16,193 nucleotides of DNA, taken from positions 1-16,193 of the forward strand of contig NZ_QFPF01000077.1 in assembly GCF_003248605.1 (NCBI RefSeq), written 5' to 3'. This DNA is from Microbacterium sp. (lineage in GTDB: Bacteria; Actinomycetota; Actinomycetes; Actinomycetales; Microbacteriaceae). The position numbers and the translations under genes were made by a program. The notes under the pieces were generated by a model. It was not told where the DNA came from. It did not search any database and saw only the letters and a list, made by a program, of their open reading frames with translations. Shown here piece by piece: positions 6,974 to 12,319 of the stretch. Position 1 is the first letter of the stretch. Each line of letters opens with the position of its first letter.

Positions 6974-7933
6974 TCAGGGTCGCAGCGCCTCGCGGGTGCG
7001 GGTCACATCGTCGGTCATCTGGTCTTTGAGCGCCTCGATGCCGCGGAAGGCCACCATGCCGCGGATGCGGTGCACGAACTGCACCTCCACCTCGTGCCCG
7101 TACAGGTCGAGATCCGTCTGATCGAGCACGTACGCCTCGACCTGCCGCGCGGCGACGTCGTCGAAGGTCGGGTTGTCGCCCACCGAGATCGCGGCCGGGT
7201 ACCGCACATGGGATCCGGCCTCGTGGGCCGAAGATCCATCGAGCAGCCAGCCCGCGTAGACACCGTCGGCGGGGATGAAGCCCTCGAGATCGCGTGCGAG
7301 ATTGGCGGTCGGGAACCCGAGCTCGCGGCCGCGCTTCGCCCCGTGCACGACCTCGCCCCAGACGGCCGCGGGGCGACCGAGGAGCTTGGATGCATCGGCG
7401 ACCTCGCCGGCCGCGAGCAGTTCGCGGATCCAGGTCGACGAGACGCGGCGTCCGTCGACGCTGCGCACGTCGGCGATCTCGTCGACGCGGAAGCCCAGCT
7501 CGGCACCCATCGTCTGCAGCAGGCGAACATCGCCCGCTCCCCCGCGTCCGAACCGGAAGTCCTGCCCGACGAGCACCGTGCGCGCGTGCAGGGCGTCAAC
7601 GAGCACGCGGCGCACGAAGGCCTCGGCCTCCTCGTGTGCCAGCGCCTCGTCGAAGTGCAGCATGAGCGTCGCATCGATTCCGGTCGACGCCAGCAGGGCC
7701 GCCTTCTGCGTGACGCCGACCAGCGCGGGCGGGCACTTCTCGGGCGCGAGGACGGCGAGCGGGTGCCGATCGAAGGTCACGGCGGCGGTTCGTGCGCCCG
7801 TGCCAGCCGCGTCGACCAGCATCCGCTCGATGATGGCCCTGTGGCCCGCGTGCAGCCCGTCGAACTTTCCGATGGCGACGACGCTCGGGCCGAAATCATC
7901 GGGTACCTCGGTCGGGTCGTTCCAGAGGATCAT
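6974..7933 (-). CDS. ribF: Bifunctional riboflavin kinase / FAD synthetase
   Basis: 319 aa, typical length. It converts riboflavin to FMN and then FAD in the cytosol. Seen: the nucleotidyltransferase signature GKFDGLHAGHR (22-32, with HAGH), VTFDRHPLAVLAPEK, QDFRFGRGGAGD (about 124-135) and the SSTWIRELL element. The C-terminal riboflavin kinase domain starts near 187, with GRELGFPTANL (202-212), GVYAG and the catalytic Glu267 in VEAYVLD. The ATG at 7933 overlaps the TGA of the upstream membrane protein as ATGA, so translation is probably coupled. An in-frame extension to 8155 is antisense shadow inside that gene. In many bacteria ribF follows truB; here two small membrane-protein genes lie between them. 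Confidence 0.96.
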   Translation of the reverse strand: MILWNDPTEVPDDFGPSVVAIGKFDGLHAGHRAIIERMLVDAAGTGARTAAVTFDRHPLAVLAPEKCPPALVGVTQKAALLASTGIDATLMLHFDEALAHEEAEAFVRRVLVDALHARTVLVGQDFRFGRGGAGDVRLLQTMGAELGFRVDEIADVRSVDGRRVSSTWIRELLAAGEVADASKLLGRPAAVWGEVVHGAKRGRELGFPTANLARDLEGFIPADGVYAGWLLDGSSAHEAGSHVRYPAAISVGDNPTFDDVAARQVEAYVLDQTDLDLYGHEVEVQFVHRIRGMVAFRGIEALKDQMTDDVTRTREALRP

Positions 7934-8382
7934 CGTGCGCTCTCCATCACCGGATCGACAGCTGCGACGTCCGCGCGGCGCGGCGGGTGCGTCACGAGCC
8001 ACCAGATGCCGAAGAAGGGCAGCACCAGCGGAACGAAGAGGTACCCGTATCCGAACACCGACCAGACGCTGGGATGCTGGAACAGCTCGGCCAGCGTGAG
8101 ACTCAGTGTTCCGACGACGAGCACCCCCACCAGCTCGAACGCGATCGCCACCCACGCGACGAGGTACCAGGCGCGACTGCCCGCGAACACGAGGGCGAGA
8201 GTGGCGACGATGTAGACGAGCGCCGACACGGCCGAGAGCGTGTAGGCGACCGGGGCTTCGTCGAAGCGCTCGGCGATCTGGACGAAGGAGCGACCGGTTG
8301 CCGCGAGCGCCATCACCGCGTACACGATGACGAGGACGCGACCTATTCCGGACATGCGGCGGGTGCGTGCGGGTGTGGACAT
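7930..8382 (-). CDS. Small four-helix integral membrane protein, unknown function
   Basis: 150 aa. About four hydrophobic segments can be seen: after SGIGR (about 12-31), around YTLSAVSALVYIVATL, around WYLVAWVAIAFELVGVLVV, and YGYLFVPLVLPFFGIWWLV near the C-terminus, followed by a short HPPRR cytoplasmic tail. The start ATG at 8382 has GGAG 5 bases upstream and a TAGGAT box before that; an ATG at 8412 would lie upstream of these signals. The 3' end overlaps ribF as ATGA. I do not recognise the function; coupling to ribF suggests co-expression, but a flavin role is only inference. Confidence 0.8.
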   Translation of the reverse strand: MSTPARTRRMSGIGRVLVIVYAVMALAATGRSFVQIAERFDEAPVAYTLSAVSALVYIVATLALVFAGSRAWYLVAWVAIAFELVGVLVVGTLSLTLAELFQHPSVWSVFGYGYLFVPLVLPFFGIWWLVTHPPRRADVAAVDPVMESAR

Positions 8383-8392
8383 GGCGGCTCCA

Positions 8393-8398
8393 ATCCTA
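8393..8398 (-). promoter_or_regulatory. Candidate internal -10 box ahead of the membrane protein-ribF pair
   Basis: TAGGAT on the minus strand, 10 bases before the ATG at 8382, in the 46-bp gap after the preceding membrane-protein gene. It could give ribF and its partner a promoter separate from truB, with a leader of only a few bases. Confidence 0.35.
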
Positions 8399-8428
8399 AG
8401 CCGACGGGTCACCGTCGCCGGCCGCAGC

Positions 8429-8797
8429 TCACGCGATCTGCACGGTCCAGATCACCTGCATGCGCCACACCATGACCGCCACCGACAGCGCGACGACGCC
8501 CATGATGACGGTGCTCCACCGGCTGCGCTCGATGAGAGCCCACGCCACCCCGCCGAAGGGCAGGAGGACGGCCGAGACCAGGTAGACCCAGTACTCCAGT
8601 GCGCTGCCGGTGGGCGGGTTGCCGGCGAAGGGCGCGATGATCGCGATCACGACCTGCGCCAGCAGGAGCAGTTCGATCAGGGCGAGCGATCCCACCGTGA
8701 AATCGCTCGGTCGGCGTCCCGCGAGTCCCGCGACGAGGCACAGCAGTCCCGCGGCGACCGCGGTCGCGACCTGGACGATCGTGAACCACAGGATCAT
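8429..8797 (-). CDS. Small four-helix membrane protein, unknown function
   Basis: 122 aa starting MILWFTIVQ. Four hydrophobic segments are visible: ILWFTIVQVATAVAAGLLCL, SLALIELLLLAQVVIAIIA, YWVYLVSAVLLPFGGVAWAL, and the C-terminal STVIMGVVALSVAVMVW. Short loops separate them and nothing suggests an enzyme. The ATG (8795-8797) overlaps the truB stop as ATGA, and GGAGGGG 7 bases upstream lies inside truB, so the start is well supported. A longer in-frame start at 8992 is excluded because it would be antisense-like Arg/Gly-rich sequence inside truB. The layout resembles the other small membrane protein downstream, but I see no clear sequence match between them. Confidence 0.8.
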   Translation of the reverse strand: MILWFTIVQVATAVAAGLLCLVAGLAGRRPSDFTVGSLALIELLLLAQVVIAIIAPFAGNPPTGSALEYWVYLVSAVLLPFGGVAWALIERSRWSTVIMGVVALSVAVMVWRMQVIWTVQIA

Positions 8798-9738
8798 TCG
8801 TCGTCCCCTCCGATGGGAATCTCCCCCGCCGCGGCCCGCGGCTGCTGCGGCGGCGCGGGAAGGTTCATCACGCTCTTGACATCCTCGCCGCGGCGCTCGA
8901 CCACGCCCACGAGCATCCCCGACGCGGTGATCGCCGCCGCACGCTCGGCCCGGAGCCTCGGCGCCGCATTCGGGAGCCGTTTGCCCTGCCACAGCGCCCG
9001 CGCTTCGTCATCGCTGACGGAAAAGCGCCCGAGAACGGTCGCTGCGACCTCGGCCGGGTCCCGCAGAGCCTGCGCGCCGATCCCGTCCGGCGTCACGGCG
9101 TCGGCGACGTCGAAGGGGCCCACACGCGTGCGACGCAGCGCTGTGAGGTGTCCGCCTGTACCTAGGTCGCGCCCGAGGTCGCGCGCGAGGGCTCGGATGT
9201 AGGTGCCGCTGGAGCAGTCGACCACCACATCGAGGTCGACGAACTCCTCTGTGCGGCGCTGTGCACGCACCTCGAAACGTGAGACCGTCACGGCCCGGGA
9301 CCTCAGCTGCACGTCGACACCCTCGCGCGCAAGGTCATACGCGCGACGGCCGTCGACCTTGATCGCCGAGACGGTGCTCGGCACCTGGGAGATGGGTCCG
9401 GTGAGGGCGGCGACCCCGGCGGCGATGCCCGTCCCCGTAACCACTTCGATCGCGGACCGTTGTGCCCGGGCGATCACCTCACCCTCCGCATCGTCCGTAT
9501 CGGTCGCCGCGCCCAGGCGGATGGTGGCCTCATAGGTCTTGTCGAGTCCGACGACGAACGTCAGCAGTCGGGTCGCGGACTCCACCCCCAGCACCAGCAG
9601 GCCCGTCGCCATCGGATCGAGGGTGCCCGCGTGCCCGATCTTGCGCGTGCCCATCGCCCGCCGCGCGCGGGCCACGACGTCGTGACTGGTCAGCCCCCCG
9701 GGCTTGTCGACGAGCAGCATCCCGGGCTCGGCGGCCAT
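8794..9738 (-). CDS. truB: tRNA pseudouridine(55) synthase
   Basis: 314 aa. It isomerises U55 in the T-loop of tRNAs. Seen: the N-terminal block MLLVDKPGGLTSHDVV, then GHAGTLDPMATGLL with catalytic Asp41, TYEATIRLG, QVPSTVSAIKVDGRRAYDLAR, and SSGTYIRALARDLG, all in family order. The start ATG at 9738 has GGAGGT 6 bases upstream and shares one base with the TGA of the upstream kinase-like gene (TGATG), indicating coupled translation. The C-terminal region about 225-314 matches the extra actinobacterial tail with a PUA-like segment (ALWQGKRLP), ending in an acidic DDE tail that overlaps the next gene. Confidence 0.96.
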   Translation of the reverse strand: MAAEPGMLLVDKPGGLTSHDVVARARRAMGTRKIGHAGTLDPMATGLLVLGVESATRLLTFVVGLDKTYEATIRLGAATDTDDAEGEVIARAQRSAIEVVTGTGIAAGVAALTGPISQVPSTVSAIKVDGRRAYDLAREGVDVQLRSRAVTVSRFEVRAQRRTEEFVDLDVVVDCSSGTYIRALARDLGRDLGTGGHLTALRRTRVGPFDVADAVTPDGIGAQALRDPAEVAATVLGRFSVSDDEARALWQGKRLPNAAPRLRAERAAAITASGMLVGVVERRGEDVKSVMNLPAPPQQPRAAAGEIPIGGDDE

Positions 9739-10424
9739 CAGCGCACCTCCCGTGGGACGCGGCGCGGATGCTCGGGATCGGCGTTGTCGACGATCGCCGA
9801 TGCCCACTCGCGGGGACCCGCCTCGCGCAGATACAGATCGTGCCCCTCGCGGTACCGCCGGTTGCCCGCGGCATCGGGGTCGGCATCCGTGCCATCGCGC
9901 AGCGCCATCCGCTCGAAGGCGACGTCGGCGGGCACATCGAGCCACACCGACCAGTCCCACAGCTGACGCAGTTCGGGACGCAGGGTGAAGATGCCGTCGA
10001 GAACGAGCACCGCGTCCTCCGGGCCCGTCACCCAGCGGGCCTCGACCGGCGCATCGCGCACGACGTCCCACGCCGCCAGCTGGAAGCCGATGGATGCCGC
10101 GGCCCGGCTCCCGTCGCGGAAGGGGTCGATCAGCACACGGCGCAGCGTCGCGTGGTCGTACGAGTCCCGGTAGTACCCCTCGGCACTGTCGCGGCCGCGG
10201 GCGTAGCGCTCCGCGCGGGAGCGGTGGAATCCATCGACGGAGGCGCGGAAGACGTGTGTGCCGCCCTCGGCGATCACCTCGGCCAGTCCGTCGGCGAAGA
10301 TCGTCTTACCCGCGCCGTCTCTGCCATCGACCGCGATGATGACCCGGCCCTTGCCGTGGTGCCCGCGAGCCTCGTCGCGCAGATCGCGCAGCAGAGTCGT
10401 GCGGGCGGTGACGGGCAGGCGCAT
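9738..10424 (-). CDS. Uridine-kinase-like P-loop kinase
   Basis: 228 aa. Walker A GRDGAGKT at 34-41 follows the strand VIIAVD, and VDGFHRSR (63-70) matches the second signature of uridine/phosphoribulokinase-like proteins. Further blocks are SAEGYYRDSYDH, VLVLDGIF (Walker-B-like strand) and WLDVPADVAFERMALRD (lid region). Many actinobacteria carry this gene annotated as uridine kinase, but the sequence is diverged from Udk and the substrate is not proven. The ATG at 10424 is preceded by TAGGCT-GGAGGG, as in deoC, so the mRNA is probably leaderless. It heads the kinase-truB-membrane protein series and diverges from mutY across 44 bp. Confidence 0.8.
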   Translation of the reverse strand: MRLPVTARTTLLRDLRDEARGHHGKGRVIIAVDGRDGAGKTIFADGLAEVIAEGGTHVFRASVDGFHRSRAERYARGRDSAEGYYRDSYDHATLRRVLIDPFRDGSRAAASIGFQLAAWDVVRDAPVEARWVTGPEDAVLVLDGIFTLRPELRQLWDWSVWLDVPADVAFERMALRDGTDADPDAAGNRRYREGHDLYLREAGPREWASAIVDNADPEHPRRVPREVR

Positions 10425-10430
10425 CCCTCC

Positions 10431-10436
10431 AGCCTA
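10431..10436 (-). promoter_or_regulatory. -10 box of the uridine-kinase-like gene, probably leaderless
   Basis: TAGGCT on the minus strand ends 6 bases before the ATG at 10424. The 15-base stretch TAGGCT-GGAGGG-ATG is identical to that of deoC. It is back to back with the mutY -10 box 19 bp away. Confidence 0.6.
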
Positions 10437-10455
10437 CGGCCGTGCCGCCGCGGCT

Positions 10456-10461
10456 TAGGCT
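10456..10461 (+). promoter_or_regulatory. -10 box of mutY, probably leaderless
   Basis: TAGGCT followed by 7 bases and the GTG at 10469. No Shine-Dalgarno sequence lies between them. This box is what decides the mutY start: the in-frame GTG at 10442 lies upstream of it. Confidence 0.58.
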
Positions 10462-10468
10462 GGCACGC

Positions 10469-11428
10469 GTGCCCGTGCCCGCAGCCGATCTCCAGCGGTG
10501 GTATGCCGCGTCCGCCCGCGATCTGCCCTGGCGCCGCCAGGGTTTCGGTGCGTGGGGGGTGCTCGTCAGCGAGTTCATGCTGCAGCAGACCCCCGTCGCG
10601 CGGGTGATCCCCCACCTCGAGGCCTGGCTGGCGCGGTGGCCGACACCGGCCGATCTCGCCGCCTCCGCGCCGGCCGACGCCGTGCACCAGTGGGCGAACC
10701 TCGGCTACCCGCGTCGCGCGCTGTGGCTGCACCGCGCGGCGGTCGAGATCCACGAGAGACACGACGGCCGGGTACCCCGCGACGTCGATGCGCTCAAAGC
10801 GCTGACCGGGGTGGGTGACTACACCGCCCGAGCGGTCGCCACCTTCGCGTACGGCGACCGACACCCGGTCGTCGACACCAACACCCGCCGCGTGATCGCA
10901 CGTGCCGTGGATGCGAGGTCTCAGCCCGGACCGCCCTCAGCCCGCGACCTCGCAGCGATGGACGCGCTCCTGCCCCGGGAGCGCGAACCCGCGGCGGTCT
11001 TCAACGCCGCGGTGATGGAGCTGGGCGCGCTCGTGTGCACCTCCCGCACCGCGCGATGCGACGAATGCCCGATCCGCGATGCCTGCGCGTGGCGCGCGGC
11101 GGGCTACCCCGACACGGGCGACGCGCGCCGCCGTCAAGCCCGTTATGAGGGCAGTGACCGACAGGCGCGCGGGGCCGTCCTCCGGGCGCTCCGGCACTCG
11201 CCCTCGGGCTCCGTGGCCCTCGACGGCCTCCTCGACGGGTGGCCCGACCCCGTGCAGCGCGACCGGGCGATCGACTCGCTCATCACCGACGGTCTCGCCG
11301 AAGCCTGGGCGGGCGAGCTGCGCCTGCCCGGCGCCGGTCACTCCTCGTCGTCGGCCTCACGCGGCTTGACGTACGGGTCGGACTCGCCGGCGTACGACGC
11401 GGAAGCCGCCAGGCCCGCGACAGCCTGA
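10469..11428 (+). CDS. mutY: A/G-specific adenine DNA glycosylase
   Basis: 319 aa from GTG at 10469. It removes adenine mispaired with 8-oxoguanine. Seen: LVSEFMLQQT with catalytic Glu35, the helix-hairpin-helix LTGVGDYTARA (112-122), VVDTNTRRV with catalytic Asp136, and four [4Fe-4S] cysteines at 190, 197, 200 and 206 in the family spacing C-x6-C-x2-C-x5-C. The C-terminal part (about 225-288, YEGSDRQARG...LRLPG) is the short domain usual in actinobacterial MutY in place of a full MutT-like domain. The last 29-30 residues (from about His291) are Ser/Ala-rich and lie entirely over the 3' end of rbfA on the other strand, a 91-bp convergent overlap, so this tail is probably an unconserved run-on. 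Confidence 0.95.
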   Translation: MPVPAADLQRWYAASARDLPWRRQGFGAWGVLVSEFMLQQTPVARVIPHLEAWLARWPTPADLAASAPADAVHQWANLGYPRRALWLHRAAVEIHERHDGRVPRDVDALKALTGVGDYTARAVATFAYGDRHPVVDTNTRRVIARAVDARSQPGPPSARDLAAMDALLPREREPAAVFNAAVMELGALVCTSRTARCDECPIRDACAWRAAGYPDTGDARRRQARYEGSDRQARGAVLRALRHSPSGSVALDGLLDGWPDPVQRDRAIDSLITDGLAEAWAGELRLPGAGHSSSSASRGLTYGSDSPAYDAEAARPATA

Positions 11429-11775
11429 TCCCGCTCCCGGGCCTCGCGAAGGAGCGAGGAGATGTGATCGGCGTTCTCGGGGAGAGCGTCGGCGATGAAC
11501 TCGAGAGTCGGGATGAGGCGCACGTTGAGCTGCTTGCCGAGCTCGGAGCGCAGCATCCCCGTGGCCGAGCGGAGCGCCTCGCCGCTGGCGACGCGCTCCT
11601 CGTCGCTGCCGAGCACCGTGTAGAAGACGCTGGCATGCTGCAGGTCGCCCGTGACCCGGACATCGGTGAGTGTCACGAACCCGAGCCTCGGGTCGCGCAG
11701 ACCGCGCTCGAGGCGTTCGGCCAGGATGACCCGGATTCGGTCGGCGAGACGCGCCGCCCTCGCTTTGTCGACCAT
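11338..11775 (-). CDS. rbfA: 30S ribosome-binding factor A
   Basis: 145 aa. It assists maturation of the 30S subunit and 16S rRNA processing, and is needed for growth in the cold in E. coli. Seen: the N-terminal helix ARAARLADRIRVILAERLER, DPRLGFVTLTDVRVTGDLQHASVFYTVLG, and RSELGKQLNVRLIPTLEFIAD, all diagnostic; an acidic tail follows. The start ATG at 11775 has GAGGAG 6 bases upstream. It usually follows infB, but here it stands alone with a possible promoter of its own, a long upstream intergenic region, and a divergent secreted-oxidase operon beyond. Its last 91 bp overlap the end of mutY. Confidence 0.96.
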   Translation of the reverse strand: MVDKARAARLADRIRVILAERLERGLRDPRLGFVTLTDVRVTGDLQHASVFYTVLGSDEERVASGEALRSATGMLRSELGKQLNVRLIPTLEFIADALPENADHISSLLREARERDQAVAGLAASASYAGESDPYVKPREADDEE

Positions 11776-11803
11776 CGTGTACTCCTCGCTTCACGGGCGG
11801 GCC

Positions 11804-11817
11804 GCCGGCATGCCGGC
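11804..11817. promoter_or_regulatory. 14-bp perfect palindrome in the rbfA leader
   Basis: GCCGGCATGCCGGC lies between the probable rbfA transcription start (near 11826) and its ribosome-binding site. It could be an operator or an mRNA hairpin, or chance in such GC-rich DNA. Confidence 0.3.
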
Positions 11818-11832
11818 CATCACGCCGCGACA

Positions 11833-11838
11833 AGCCTA
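11833..11838 (-). promoter_or_regulatory. Candidate -10 box of rbfA
   Basis: TAGGCT on the minus strand, the same hexamer as at deoC, mutY and the kinase gene, but here placed to give a leader of about 50 bases that includes the GAGGAG site. No clear -35 is present. Confidence 0.45.
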
Positions 11839-12130
11839 GACCGGGACGCGGCACGCCCGGCACCGAGGCGAATGCCGACGGCGTGACGAGCGTGTGACGC
11901 GGGTGTTTCGGCTCGTCACCTCCGGGAACACTCTGCACGGTCTTGCGTGTAAACAGAGCGTGAACTTTCGTCGAAGCGCCGCACGGTGCGGCTCACGCAC
12001 GATTAGGCATCGGACCTGGGAGAACGCTCCACGCGGATGGTGATCCGGGCGGCGGTCCGGCGCCTGTGGAATCGCTTGCAGCGGTTCCCCGCCGAGGCCT
12101 CGCCGGTGCAGACGCAGGCCGAATCCGACA

Positions 12131-12160
12131 TTGCCGCCGGCCTCCGGCTGTGGATACATT
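12131..12160 (+). promoter_or_regulatory. Candidate promoter of the copper-oxidase operon
   Basis: TTGCCG (12131-12136), an 18-base spacer and TACATT (12155-12160) give a fair -35/-10 match. Transcription would start near 12167, leaving a leader of about 150 bases that contains the hairpin at 12201-12231. Confidence 0.4.
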
Positions 12161-12200
12161 GGCGCTCGCACCACCGTCGAGCAACGTCGCTCCCAGGGTT

Positions 12201-12231
12201 GCAGCGCTACGTGGGGACGTAGCGGCGCTGC
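12201..12231 (+). promoter_or_regulatory. Strong hairpin in the leader of the copper-oxidase operon
   Basis: GCAGCG + CTACGT (12201-12212) pairs with ACGTAG + CGCTGC (12217-12222 and 12226-12231): 12 base pairs around a GGGG loop with a 3-base bulge (CGG). No U tract follows, so a simple terminator is unlikely; an attenuator-like, protein-binding or mRNA-stabilising role is possible. Confidence 0.45.
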
Positions 12232-12319
12232 CGCCCGCCGAGGTCTGGGGACTTGGGACCGCCAGATCGCTGCCTGCGTTCACGCGCATTCGCACTTCTG
12301 CACCGTTCTGGGGAATCTC

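Larger units (their letters stand above)
11839..12319. other. Intergenic region between rbfA and the copper-oxidase operon
   Basis: About 480 bp without a gene I can support; open frames here encode Arg/Ala-rich shadow sequence. It holds small inverted repeats (GCCGC-ACGGT-GCGGC at 11978-11992; CGGAT-GGTG-ATCCG at 12034-12047), a candidate sigma70-type promoter at 12131-12160 and a strong hairpin at 12201-12231. The stretch 11950-11975 is locally less GC-rich (TGTAAACAGAG...GAACTTTCG), unlike its surroundings, and may hold regulatory sites. Confidence 0.6.

Noticed and set aside
11950..11975. Locally less GC-rich stretch as a small gene or attachment site
   Set aside because: No open frame with a ribosome-binding site, and no direct repeat or tRNA end that would mark an attachment site.
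12131..12319. Upstream extension of the copper oxidase by 63 codons
   Set aside because: The extension is not signal-peptide-like and lies over the probable promoter and hairpin; GTG 12320 gives a normal signal peptide and has a ribosome-binding site.
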